Positions 1-13,100 of a stretch of DNA of 64,000 nucleotides are shown in pieces; positions within the stretch are counted from its first letter, which is position 1; each line of letters starts with the position of its first letter. The position numbers and the translations under genes were made by a program. This stretch comes from Talpa occidentalis (taxonomy: Eukaryota; Chordata; Mammalia; Eulipotyphla; Talpidae). The stretch lies in NCBI RefSeq assembly GCF_014898055.3, contig NW_023601212.1, forward strand, positions 46,798,329 through 46,862,328, given 5' to 3'. Under the pieces are notes generated by a model. The model did no database searches. It saw only the letters and a program-made list of their open reading frames with translations, and was not told the origin of the DNA.

Positions 1-52
1 GACAGAGAGGGGAGCAGAACAGGCAGACTGACAAAATACACTGCTGAGGGGA
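1..52 (-). mobile_element. tRNA-SINE fragment, type B
   Basis: Middle part of the SINE, cut by the window start and joined to L1 sequence at 53. Confidence 0.7.
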
Positions 53-2945
53 TCATATCCATTCTAAAGACCAATTCATAGTAAAAGGGTGGAGAAAAAT
101 ATATCAAGCAGACAATAAAGAATAAAAGCAAAACTGCTATAATCACATCAAATAAAATAGACCTTCAGCAAAAAGAAAGCAATTTAAAAAAAGATGGATA
201 CTATATAGTGATAATGGGATTAATCCATGAAGAAGATATAATATATATGCTCCCAACATAGGAGCACTATGTAAACAAATATTAACATGCTTAAAGAGGG
301 AAATAGATAGCAACACAATAATAGTAGGGGACTTTGACAGCCCAGTGTATTCAATGTACAAATCATCCAGATAGAAATTTAACAAGGAAACAATAGCCTT
401 GAATGACACATTCAATTGGACATAATAGACATACACAGAACTTGTCCTTCAGAAGCATCAGGATACACATTCTTCTGAAATGCACATGAAACGTTCTCAA
501 GGATAGATCAAATGTTTGGATACAAAAAAGTCTCAATAAATTTATAAGGATTGAAATTATAACAAGCATATTTTCTGATCATAATGCTATGAAACTAGAA
601 ATGAACCATAAGAGGAAAGCTAAAAAAAAATGTGGAGACTAAAACATGTTCCTGAATGACTATTACATCAATGAGGAAATCAAAGGAGAAATTAAAAAAA
701 AAACCTGGAGACAAATGAAAAATGAAGAGTGACCTTCTAGAACCTATGGTATACACCCAAATGCTACTGAATTGCTGATGGTATATAATAATTCAGGCCT
801 ACCTCAAATAAGAAAATGCTCAAATAAACGATCTAAACTTACACTTAAAGGAACTAGAAAAAGAAAAGCAAAAAGCTGTAGAAGGGTGAACAAAATTGGA
901 TGGAAATAAATGAAATAGACAAAAAAAGAAAATACCAAAGATCAGTGAAACCAAGAGTTGGTTCATTGAAAAGATTTAAAAAATTGACAAATCTTTAGTG
1001 ATACACACTAAGCAAAAAGCTCATGAAAATAAAATCAGAAATGAGAGAGAAGGAATTACAACAAATACCAAAGAAATACAGGGCCTCCCCGGTGGCGCAG
1101 CGGTTGAGCGCTGGGTTGCGAAGCTGCCCGCAGCCTCTGCGCTGCCGGTTTGATCCCCAGCTGCTCCCCGGCCACCGGAGGAGGGTCCCGCATGGCGCGC
1201 AGACCTCTCCTGCCGCCCGCTGCTCCCCTCAGCAGTGTACTTAGGTCCTTCTGCCTGCTCTGCTCCCCGCTCTGGCTCTGGTGAATTCTCTCACCCTCCT
1301 GCGCTTCTGACTGTACCCAGTGCTTGTATAAATAAATAAATAAATCTTAAAAAAATAAAAAAGAGTTAGTAATGGTCTTGAGGTGAGAATATACCAGGTA
1401 TAATTAGGAACAGTGAGAAGACCAATATGGTTTAGAAAAAAGAAAGAAAAGAAAAGAAATACAAAGGACCATAAGAGACTACTATACCATATACATATGC
1501 CAAATTGGACAATCTACAAGAAATGGATAACTGAGATGAGAAAGCATACATTGTAAAAAAAAAAAAAAAGAAATGAACAATGTAAAAAAATATATAAATA
1601 TATATATACAAAATAAAAATATATATTATGAAAAGAAAAAAAAAGCCTCATCCTAACCCCCTCCCCCAAAAAAAGTCTGGGACTAGACAGTTTCACTGGT
1701 GAAATCTATTAAACTTTCAAGGGAGATCTAATACACATCCTTCACAAAAATTGGAGAAATGGGAATATTTTATCCAGTCAAGAACACTAGAAAAAAAGGA
1801 AAGTACATATCAATATCCCTGATGAACACAGATGCAGAAATTCTCAACAAAGTCTTAGCAAACCAAATTTAATAATACATAAGAGGATCATATTCCATGA
1901 TCAAATAGGGTTTATTCCAGGGAGGCAAGTGTAATTCAGCACATGCAAGTCAATCTATGTGACATCACATCAGCAAAATGAAGGCTACAAGCCATATGAT
2001 CATCTCAATAGATACAGAAGAAGCATTTGACAACATTCAACACTCTCAATAAAACAGGCATAAAAGGTAGGTACCTCAACATATTAAAGGCCTAATATGA
2101 CCCACAGCTAGCACCACCACCCTCAATGGTGAAAAACTGAAAGCTTTTGGTCTAAAATCAGAACTAAGACAAGTTGCCCACTCTCATCACAACTATTCGA
2201 CAAAGTATTAGAAGTTCTAGTGAGCACAATTATACAAGTAAAAGAAATGAAGGCGCCCAAATAGGGAAGGAAGAAAACTGTCACTATTTGCAGATGAAAT
2301 GGTTTTATTCATAGAAAACTCTAAAGACTCAGAAAAATCTACTAGAAATAAATGACACAGTGAAATTGCATGCTCCAAAATCAATATACAATAATTTGTG
2401 GTATATCTATACATAATGAAAGAGAAAGTAAGAAAACAATTCTTTGTAATTTCACTAAAGAGAATAAAATACCTAGAAATAAATTTAATCAATAGGGTAA
2501 AAAAAAAGACCTGTACACTGAAAACTATTAGACACTACTAAAAGAACTGAAGATACAACAAACGGAGAGAAGGTATTATGCTTAGTGAAGTCAGACAGGC
2601 AATTACCATACGAATGAAATCAAAGAAACAAAGCAAATGAAAACAGCTTTAGACTGTTAAGAACAAAATAGTGGTTACTGAGAGGAGAGAGGTGTGGGTG
2701 GATGGGGGAATGTGTCGGATCTTTTGCTCTTGGATGGATTAGGCTTTGCATATGCAGATGTTTTATGAGGCTAGACACTTGAACCCTTATGTTGTAAAGC
2801 AATGTTACTTCAATTTTTTTTAAAGGGGGGTTGGTAGTACTTAATGCCACTGAATTGTACACTTAAAGTGTTAATTGTACACTTAAATGGCCAATTTTAG
2901 GTTATGTGTGTTTTACAATTTCTTTCAAAAAATTTGGGGGACAGG
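53..2945 (+). mobile_element. L1 (LINE-1) fragment, ORF2 to 3' UTR, degenerate
   Basis: A-rich sequence with L1 ORF2 hallmarks (AAACCAAGAGTTGGTTCATTG near 948; ATGATCATCTCAATAGATAC near 1997) and an old L1 3' end (GAATTGTACACTTAAA near 2852). Many stops and shifts; no open ORF2. Interrupted by the SINE at 1081-1362. Lies within FCHO1 upstream of the first visible exon. Confidence 0.8.
1081..1362 (+). mobile_element. tRNA-derived SINE, type A, full length
   Basis: Best example of type A. The tRNA-like head carries an A box (GTGGCGCAGCGGTTGAG) and a B box (GGTTTGATCCCC), followed by a GC-rich body and a (TAAA)n/A-rich tail. It is inserted in the L1 fragment. The type A body reads GGTGAATTCTCTCACC and ends TGTACCCAGTGCTTGTATAA. 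Confidence 0.9.
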
Positions 2946-3388
2946 AAGTTTTCTATGGGTGGATGTGGAAAAATTGGGGGAATGGATTATTAAATGGAAT
3001 AAGAAGTGAGTTAAACTGCACAGACTGCTGCCATTTGTCATAAAAAATAGGTTAGAACAGTGCATTTGCTTGTCCATGGATGGATTATTTCTGGAGAAGT
3101 GCCCCTGTAACAATGGGGGACTCCTAGGCTGGGCTGGGGAGGCTCGGAGTCACAGTGAAAGGTTTTTTACTGAACTAACCTTAAAGCTTTCTGAAATATA
3201 AATTAAGTATAAATATTGCCTATTTTAAAAGTTGAAATGAAGACTGTACTAAGAAAAAGTACCCTATAATACCTCTATCATGTGAGTGTTTAGGAAGCTG
3301 GAAATTTCACTGTGTGTACCTGGGGTCCACCCAGGTCCTGCATCCCGGGGGTGGGGGGGCTTCAGGTGACACCCAGTCTTGCCCCCAG

Positions 3389-4047
3389 TGCAAGGAGGAA
3401 GCGGTGGGCACCTTAGATGCGATACAGGTGCTCACAGGTGTCAGCCAGCTCCTGCCCAAGTCCCGCGAGAATTACCTGAACCGCTGCATGGACCAGGAGC
3501 GACTGCGCAGGGAGAGCACCAACCAGAAGGAAATGGACAAGGTGGGTCCCCAGCCCTAGTGGGTCGGGTCAGTTTGCACGGGGCCTGGGGGGCTGCCCAA
3601 TGGCATAGTGAAAACTTATCACAGCACAATGGTTGTCAAAACTGCATGTGGTCACCACACCCTGGGCACCCCAAGGAGTCTACCTGCCAGGTGATGGGAC
3701 CCCATGGGAAGCACCTTGAGTGTCTCCTCCCCACGCTGTCTCCTCCTTGGGCCTCCTAGGCAGAAACTAAGACCAAGAAGGCAGCTGAGAGCCTGCGGCG
3801 CTCTGTGGAGAAGTACAACTCAGCTCGCGCTGACTTCGAACAGAAAATGCTAGACTCAGCTTTGGTAAGAACGGGGGCTTGTCTCTTGCAGACCTGCACC
3901 TTCCTGGGCTTAGGATGCTATGGGCTTGGGAAGTCCTGAAGCTTCCAGACCCTCAACTCCCAGGAAACTTAGAGTCACAGTCTTAAAGTAATCAGATCCT
4001 CGAGCCAATTGGCTATTATTACTGATTTTTTTTTTTTTTTTAAAGAT

Positions 4048-4102
<55 letters not shown>

Positions 4103-7100
4103 TACAAGCACTGGGTACAGTCAGAAGCACGGGAGGGTGAGAGAATTCACCAGAGCCAGAGCAGGGAGCAGAGCAGGCAGAAGGACTGAAGTACACTGCT
4201 GAGGGGAGCAGCGGGCGGCAGGAGAGGTCTGCGCGCCATGCGTGACCCTCCTCCGGTGGCCGGGGAGCAGCTGGGGATCAAACCGGCAGCACAGAGGCTG
4301 CGGGCAGCTTCGCAACCCAGCGCTCAACCGCTGCGCCACCGGGGAGGCCCTGTTTTTATTTTTTAAAAGTCAAATCATTTTTGTGCCTCAGTTTCCTCAT
4401 CCATAAAATGGGGACAGTGATAACACCTGCCTCATAGAATTGTGAAGATTAAGTGAGTCACTATATGTAAAATTTTCAGACTAATACCAGGTGCTTAAAA
4501 ACCACTCTTGGAGCTATTATTACTATTTCTATTATTACTGATGAGGGCTTTTGAAAGTAGGGCCTGTCTTATCCATGGGTCACATGTCTCACGACATTTC
4601 ATGGTGGTTGAAAGACCTAAGTTGGGACCAAGGCCCCACCCCTCACCGCTATGTAATTTCTTTTCAAGACACTGCACCTCTCTGGGTCTCTGTCCATGCA
4701 AATGTATGACAATCTGAGTGAAATCTCAAGATTAGAAATCAGATTATTTTTAACTATAAGAAAGTGAAAATCAAAATCAACAAAAAACTATGAACCAGAG
4801 ACACTCTCTGGGGGGTGGGGCATGGGGAGGGGAGGGATTGGGGTCAAAATAAGGGGGTTGCGGGCCTCCCCCGTGGCGCAGCAGTTGAGCACTGGGTTGC
4901 GAAGCTGCCCGCAGCATCTGCAGCTCTGGTTCGATCCCCGGCTGCTCCCCGGCCACTGGAGGAGGGTCCCACATGGCGCGCGGACCTCTCCTGCCGCCTG
5001 CTGCTCCCCTCGGCAGTGTACTTCGGTCCTTCTGCCTGCTCTGCTCCCCGCTCTGGCTCTGGTGAATTCTCTCACCCTCCCGTGCTTCTGACTATCCAGT
5101 GCTTGCATAAATAAATAAATAAATCTTTAAAAAAAAATAAATAAGGGGGTTGCAATTGTATGGGGAATATAAAAATAAAATTTATTAAAAAAAAAAGAAA
5201 TCAGATTATTTTTCTGATTTTGCAGTTAGAAAGTTGCCTGTGATAGAAACCTCTGTTCAAGCTGACAAGGAGATTTATAGGCTCAGCAAACTGAAAATTT
5301 CAGAGCGGGCTTCAGGCATGACTGGATCCAGGTGTTCAAATGTGTTAGCAGGAAGTTGTGTCGCTATGCTTCTCTAGTCTGTTTTCCCCCAGGCACACAT
5401 GCCCTCCTGAGGTGTGTATGTGAGTGTGTGCAGCAAAGTGGCTACCAGCAGCCCCATATGCATCCCACCAACTCTTTGACTCAGGACATGAAAGTATCTC
5501 TTCCCATAGTTCCAGCAAAAGTCACAAAACAGACTCTTTGGCTCTTTCCCCAACCAATCACTGAGGCTTGGGGTTGGAATGTTGTGATGGGTTGGATTGT
5601 TGTGATTGTTTAGGCTGGACCACATGGTCACTCCTACGACCTCCAACTCCCCTTGCCTTCCCCCCCTCCTCCTCAGCGCTTCCAAGCCATGGAGGAGACT
5701 CACCTGCGGCACATGAAGGCATTGCTGGGCTCCTATGCCCACTCAGTGGAGGATACCCATGTGCAGATTGGGCAGGTGAGTCAGACTAGGAGTGGGGAAT
5801 GAGCCAGGGGGTGCTGGGCAAGAGGCCCTGGCCCTGTCCATTTACACACTCTCCCCACCTGAACCAGGTGCATGAGGAATTTAAGCAGAACATAGAGAAC
5901 GTCACTGTGGAAATGCTGCTGAGGAAGTTTGCCGAGAGCAAAGGCACAGGCCGGGAAAAGCCTGGTGAGTTGGGGCTACTGGGAGGTTGGGCTTTGGGGC
6001 CATAGTTCCAGAGAAAGAACAGGATTCTAGGAGCAGGAGACTGGACTTCCCTGGAGAAAATGCGCTAATGAAAAGTCTAATTCTGCCACCCTCATTAAAG
6101 AGGGTTTGATGGCTGCTCTTGTGTGTAAATCTCCTACAACGTATACCAGAGGGGTCTTGAGTGTCAGGCTCAGCTGAATAGATTTTTGAGGACCCAAGCA
6201 AGCCACTGAAGGTTCTTGAGCAAAAGGCCAATTTGCAGGGTCAGGGAAGAGTTGAGAACAAAAGTATTGGGATCATATCTGGATTTGTAGTTTCATCATT
6301 TGCTGTGTGACCTTGGACATATCTCTTGACTTCTCTGAGCCTCAATTTTCTCAACTGTAAAGTAAGGACATTATCTCCACCCAATGCTATGACTATTGAG
6401 TATTTTGATGCAGGTAAAGGGCAAGGAGTGTGTCTGGCATATAGTAGACACTCAATAAATGCTGGTACACAGTTTATGTCCCCAAGTGTAGTGGATCACT
6501 AAGGTCTGTCTCTCTCCTGTCTCACTAATTCAAACCTCCCCTCTTTGTGTGGGCCCCCACTTTTGCTCTTCATTGTCCCAGATCTGTCATGCCCTGTTCC
6601 TGTTCACACACCCTCCATGGCTCCCCATCGTTCTTGGGAGAGAGTCCCAGCTCCTTATCCCGCTACTTAAGGCCCAGCCCAATGGGCCGACTCATCCCCA
6701 GACCCACCTGCATTCCACCCACGAATGTTGGGATTCATGTGGAAATCACCGAGGCTCTCCCCTCCCGTCCATCCCAAAGTGACACTGCCCAATTGGGACC
6801 AGAATCCTTGGCCCATTCCACTCATTTCCTCTTGAGGTTGGTTCAGCTTCTTTTTTTTTTTTTAAGTATAATTTTTTAAAATTTATTTATACAGACAAGA
6901 GCTAGGGTGTAGGCCAGAGGTGTGGGGGGCTGGGCGGTGAGAGGATTCACTAGGGACAGAGTAGGGAGCAGAACAGGAGCAGAACAGATTGACTGAAACA
7001 CACTGCTGAGGGGAGCAGCAGGCGAGTCAGGAGAGGTCTGCTGCGCCATGTGGGTAGCTCCCTGGCAGGCTAGGGATTGAACTCGTGCTGCAGAGGCTGG

Positions 7101-10100
7101 CAATAGCTTGATAGTGCTGTCTTTAACCCCTGCACCACCAGGAAGGCCCCTGGTTCAGCTTTTAGCCTCTTGTCCTGGGCCCTGCCTTGAGCACAGATCC
7201 AGGTGCCCTTGGGTGGCCCAGGACATGCGCTCCCCTTCCCAGCGCCGGGCTCCTCTCCCAGCTGAGCTTCTCCATCTCTTCTGTCTCAGGGCCTTTGGAC
7301 TTTGAGGCATACAGCGAGGCTGCCCTACAGGAAGGCAAGTACGTCTGGACCTGGATGCCCAGGCTGGACCGTGTGGACAAGGGAGGCAGATAGGAGTGGG
7401 AAGGGGGCACCCCCAGGACTTAACTGTCCCCCCCATCTGTCCTCAGCAATGAAACGTTTGCGGGGATCCAAGGCCTTTCGCCTCCCAGGACTGAACCGGC
7501 GTGAACGGGAGCCACCTGCAGCTGTGTGAGGAAACACCCCCACCCAGTCCTGACCTAAACTAATCTGGGGTGATTCCCTCTGCCCAGGCTAGCCCAGAAG
7601 TCCCCTGCTTGGAGCAACCCAGGAGTATTCCTGTTCTAGGCTAGCCTAGGAGTCCTGCTATCCAGGCTAGACCAGGAGTCCCTCTGTTAGTCCCCTCTGT
7701 TAGTCCCTCAGGTTAGCTCAGTATTACCACTACTCAGAGGAGTCCCGAATCCTACTTCTTGTTGAGGCTAGACCCGGGCTGCCTGCCCAGACTGCCCCCG
7801 AGTCCTGCCATTGTCAAGCCTAGCTCTGCTCCTTACCCCACTTAATCTAGCTGGGTAGCTTTGACTTGGCCAGAAGGAGCACAGGAATCTCCCTGCTCAA
7901 ACCAGCACCACATCCTTCCTATGCCCACGTTCCCCTGCTAGCCCAGGGGTCTCCTCTTTTCCAAGGCCAGCCCTGGCATTCCCTGCATTCCCTGCTTTCT
8001 CAGGCCAACCCCTCAGACTAGCTCCAGGCTTCCTCCCCTCCAAGCTGTTTGAGAACACCTCCTGCTTGACTATTCCAGATCCACCAGCCCTCACCCCAAG
8101 TAAGCTGCAAGGTCCCACTGCCTGTAGGGCTATCCCAGCACATTGTCACAGGGGCCATGTCCAGCGTTGGGGTGGCAGGAAACAACTGAGTTGGGGAACT
8201 AACACCAATTTCTTTTTATCCATCCCCAGAGGTTCCCTGGAGCCCGATTCCGGGGTGAGTACCCTGGGAGGAGCCAGATCAGGTTGTAAGTAGGAGGGGT
8301 TCAGTCCTACCTTAGCCCCCAAAGCCCAGAGCTCTCAGGGCTGGAGGGGGTGCAGTGTAGGGGCCAGGTTCAAGTCCCATCTGGGATGCAAACTCCTGCG
8401 GACCGTGTGGGAGGGACTGATGTCCTACAAAGCCCTCCCCCTCAGGATGGGCAAGGGCACCTTCTGTTCCCAGAGAAACCTGCCCACACTCGGGGAACAC
8501 AGTTTTTGCCATCGGGTTATTTTTAGGTCTGAGTGAGGGCCTGGAGGCGGGGATGGGGTGGGATGCAGCATGGCAGGCTGAAATGGAAGGTTCTGTTAGG
8601 GGGAGTCTGACACGCCTTTCCCCCCAGACATGTCCAGAAGTGGATGAAGAAGGTTTCACTGTCCGGCCTGATGTGACCCAAAGCAATATCCTCCCATCTG
8701 CCCCTGGAGGCCAGTTGTTAGCACAAGGACAACTCTCTGTGCACCCCGGTGGGGCCTCCAGTGTGGTGGAAACAGATTCACAGGCAGGCAGCTGTCCAGT
8801 GCAGTCAGGGATGGTCAAGAGAGAGAGGGAGGCTTAGTTACCCAGAGGAGGGTTGAGGAGGGGGCAGGTTTAGCAGCAACATAGTTTGCTTGTTAGGGGA
8901 GGGCATGCTTGTACAAAGCTTGTAGAGTGGAGGGAAGCAGGGAGGGCAAAACATGGTGTCAGAGTCACCATCGTGAGAGATGGCATTGTGCTCAAGAGGC
9001 TTTGACAGGAAGGGGTGACAGGAAGGGGTCAGGGTGAGGGCACTGGGAAGAGACCCCATGTCGGGATCAGCTTGGCCCCTTGACTACAGTGCACGCACAG
9101 CTGAGCCTTCCCGCTTCTCATCCAGCGACTCAGACTTCGATGACGAGGAGCCCCGCAAGTTCTACGTGCACATCAAGCCTGCCCCCGCCCGAGCCCCAGC
9201 CTGCAGCTCTGAGGCTGCCGCTGAGCAGCTCAGGGCTACAGCTGGCAGCCTCATCCTTCCTCCCGGCCCAGGGGTGAGGTGTGGGAAGGGTGCTCCTGGT
9301 AGGGCTGGTGGGGTTGGCTGCATGGTCTTCGCTGATACCACCCACTTGGTCCACAGGGCACCATGAAACGTCACTCTTCACGTGAGTAGCCTGTTTGGGA
9401 GGGGGGGTTTCCAGTTTGGGGAGGAGCCTTTTGGAGGGAAGCCTGGGCCTGGATGTGGGCATGGGCTAAGAGCTCAGTTCTGCTGTGTGACTTCGGGCAG
9501 ATTGCTTACCCACTCTGACCCTCAGTTTCCTCTTCTGTACAATGCGGTTGGTGTGAGAATTAAATGAGAGCTGAAAGGGGTAGCTGGTGCCTAAAAGAAG
9601 CCAAGACCTAGAGACAGGTTGACTCAGGTTTGATCCCTCTCTGCCTAGTTTGCTAGGGACCTTAGGGGACCTTAGCAGCTGACTGGATGACCCTGAGCCT
9701 TGGTCTCCTAGTCCGTGGAGTAGGAACAGTAGGAACTGGAAACAGTAGGGCAATAGGAAGGCTATATCCATCCACCATTAGCAGCCCTCTCTGTGCATAC
9801 CCTGGGGGTATATGAGGCTTCCAGTGTGGATGAAGCAGTTCCAAATGTAGATGCCAGTCCTGTAGGGTCAGGGCTGGTCAAAGGGGGTGGTACTGGGTTA
9901 CCCCAGAGCGGGAGTCAGGAGGGCTTCCTAGAGGAAGGAGCCAGTGTTGGGGTTTAGGTGTTTGCTAGTTAGGGGAGGGTGGGCTTAAGCAAAGGTTTGG
10001 ATTCATCTCTTGTAGGGGATGTTGCTGGGAAACCACAGAGGCCTCGCTCTGCCCCAAGGGCCAGCAGGTGGGTTCCGCATTGGGTCGACATGAGTGGTCA

Positions 10101-13100
10101 GCTGGGAGCCTTCCCCACTTCTCCCATCCTCCTCCCCTGCTGCCTCTCCATGTGTCTCTTCCTCTGCTTCTCTCCCCATGGCAGGGAGTTTAGGGTATTC
10201 CATTTTTGAGGGGCCCCTGACTCTCTTGATGAGCACTTGCTGTGCTGTTTTGGGCCCTAGGGATTTATGACTGAGTCAGTTCCCGCTTCTCGGTTACATC
10301 AAGTGGCTCAGATTTTAAGAATAGCAAGTGGGTCTGAGCATTTTCAACACTTCTAGGTGCTGTGATGGGGATAGAAGTGGGCAGCTTTAGCAGATGCTGA
10401 AGGGCCTCCTCAGGGGACTTTGATCTGAAGCCTGAGAAGAGGTGGGAGGTGGCTGCAGGGAGAACTGGGCAAGGAGCTCAAGACCAAGAGCCACAGGTGC
10501 AAAGGCCCTGAGGAGTGGCGCGTGTGGAAACCAGAAAAGCCCCTCTCTTCTGTCCGCTTCCCTCAGCTGTACGGAGAAGGCTCAGTCCGATGAGCAGTTT
10601 TCCAAGAACCTCTTTGGGCCACCCCTAGAATCCGCCTTTGACCACGAAGACTTTACAGGTGCCGGGGGAGGGGCTGCACGCTCCTGGGAGGGTCCAGCAG
10701 GGGGATGTGTGGGGCCCTGGCAAGGGTAGCTAACTCCTGCTGGTTGGCTGAAGGGTGGGCTCAGCTGGAGGGAGGTTGTGACGGTCATTTGTGGGTCAGT
10801 GTGTGTGTGCTGGCGGCAAGGGGGAGCCAGATCGATGAGGTGGGTGGAGCCACGGTGCCAGTGATGGGACCTGCCAGTGGGGCCTGTGTGGCAGTAGGTA
10901 GGTAGACGGGGCATCAGTGGGTTTTTTCCTCCTCCCCCAGGCTCCAGTAGCCTGGGCTTCACCTCCAGCCCTTCGCCTTTCTCTTCCTCGTCTCCTGAGA
11001 ATGTGGAGGACTCCGGCCTGGACTCACCCTCCCACGCAGCACCTGGCCCCTCCCCAGATTCCTGGGTCCCCCGCCCAGGCACTCCACAGAGCCCGCCTGG
11101 TTGTAGGGCACTGCCCCCTGAGTCGAGGGGCACACGTCCCCTGCCGCCATCAGACTCGCCACAGTCCTTCACATTGGCCCCTGGCCCCTGGGGGCTGGAG
11201 GCTGTGACTGGAGGAGGTGAGTCCAGCAGGCCGGGGGAAGCGAGGGGGAGGACCGCACACCTGCTGTGGTCAGGGTGCTGAGGACGCAGCTGGAGCTGAG
11301 GCCAGGGAGACCCCCACCCTTGCAGAGACAATAATGAGAGGATATGTAACAAGGAAGGAAGTGGCACCTCCTGGTGAGGGCTCAGAGGGTGGGTGCCCCT
11401 GCCAGTGGCTGAGCGGATGTGAAGACTAATGCTATGGGCATGGGAGGAAGACACAAGAGCAAAGGCGTTTCTGGCAGAGGGCACAGCCTGTGCAAAGGCC
11501 CTGGGGTAAAAGTAGACTAGGCCCTTTGAGGGGCTGCGAGGAGGCTGCTGTGGCTGGAATAAGGATGTGAAACAGTCCCAGGAAGGGATATGAATGTGAC
11601 CGCTAGCAAGATGGGAGTCACAGGAGGGTGCCATGTGAGCAGAGGAGGGGCGGGACCTGACTGGGGAGCCAGGCTCCCTCTGATTATTTGGGCATTGAAG
11701 ACAGAGATAAAGACCAAGAAGGTGAGTCCAAGTAAGTGATGATGGCAGGATTAGGCCACAGACTTGGGGGTCAGAGGACAGAGGAGCCAGGGCTGACAGG
11801 GGCTGGAAGGAAGCAGAGGAGGCAGAGGGGCAGTGGGGTTGGGGAGGAAGAAGCTGGGCCGGGGGCATGTGGAGGCTGGACCTTTACATGGCAGGTAGGT
11901 GGTGGACCTGGCCCAGGAGGTTGCAAGGAAAGAGAGAAGGGAGGGGCGGGGAGAGGGCCCAGGGCTGGTCTGGGGTGGAGTTGGAGAGTGACAGGGGAGG
12001 CGAGCCAAACCAGTAGTTGGACTCCTGGGGACCTGAGCCAGAGGACCTGTGGGCTGTGGCCACACAAGTTCCCCAAAAGAGAAAGACCTTGTTGGAGTTA
12101 GTTCACGGGAGGGCTGAGGGGAGTGTGCAGGCCATGAGTGTAAATGAGTAGAACAGAGATTCTCACCCAGGGCAATTCTGCGTGCACACACACCCCTGGG
12201 AGACACTTGGCAGTGTCACTACTGATCCTTGATTCTCACCACTGGGGGTGAGGGAGAGGGGGGTTGCTACTGGCGACTGGTGGGTCTAGACTAGCGTGCG
12301 GATCAGCACCCTGCAGTGTACAGGATGGTCTCACCACAGAATGATCCAGCCCCAGATGTCAGCAGTGCCAGGGCTGCGAAACCCTGGGATAGAGAGCGGC
12401 ACCACTGGGGTGTGGGTGGGAGGGGAGGTGGAAGAGCAAGTGATTGTAGATGGGGCAGAGCAGGAGGCAGGAAATCCAGGGAAATCTGAGTGTTACGCTG
12501 TGACTATTAGATTAGAAGAAGGGAAACTCAGATATATGCCAGGGTAAGGGACTCCGCTCATCCTCTCAGAGAGGATCAAAGTGGTGGAATTGCCAAATTT
12601 CTCACCCGCATTGAAGGGCTGTCGGATTAAAGTCCCCTGCCAGATCCCCCCATGGTATGGCTGCCTCCTAAGCCTGCAGCCCTCTCTCGCATACCCCCAC
12701 TGACGGGGAGCTCACTGCTTCTGGGCCAGAGTCAGGTTTCTGGGAGGCTCGGGGTAGTAGGTGGCATCGCAGTCCTGTCCAGCACCTTGAGTGCAGCCGA
12801 GGACTTCAGACCATCGGGGGTCTCCCCCAAGCAGGCCTGACTCCCAGGTGAGGGCCAAGTTCCAGCCCCTGGGGCAGCGTGGGAGGCCCCATGCCACATC
12901 TCTTCTGCTTACTCGCAGACCTGACGCCTGTACCTGCTGAGCCAATATCCAGGGAGGGCCTGGCCGCCCCACCGCAAAGACACCGATCCAGAAAGGTGTC
13001 CTGCCCCCTCACACGCAGCAACGGGGACCTGGTAGGATAAGGGGGCATGGCAGGGGCGGGGCTGGGGCCTGCTTCAGTTCATCCTCAGGGCACTGCTCCT

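Noticed and set aside
1081..1150. tRNA gene-like A and B boxes
   Set aside because: Part of the SINE head repeated across the window; no acceptor-stem pairing or proper tRNA end seen.
1023..2500. Small open frames in the first 3 kb
   Set aside because: They are remnants of a broken L1 and an inserted SINE.
8312..8818. 168-codon minus-strand frame
   Set aside because: Spans an FCHO1 exon and repeats; no recognisable protein.
9090..9100. AG acceptors at 9088-9089 and 9099-9100 for the FCHO1 exon
   Set aside because: Neither joins the preceding exon in frame with the expected length; only the AC at 9093-9094 does.
10582..11868. 428-codon minus-strand open frame opposite FCHO1 exons
   Set aside because: It overlaps the FCHO1 Ser/Pro-rich exons and introns on the other strand; GC-rich coding DNA often leaves long antisense frames, and no domain is visible.
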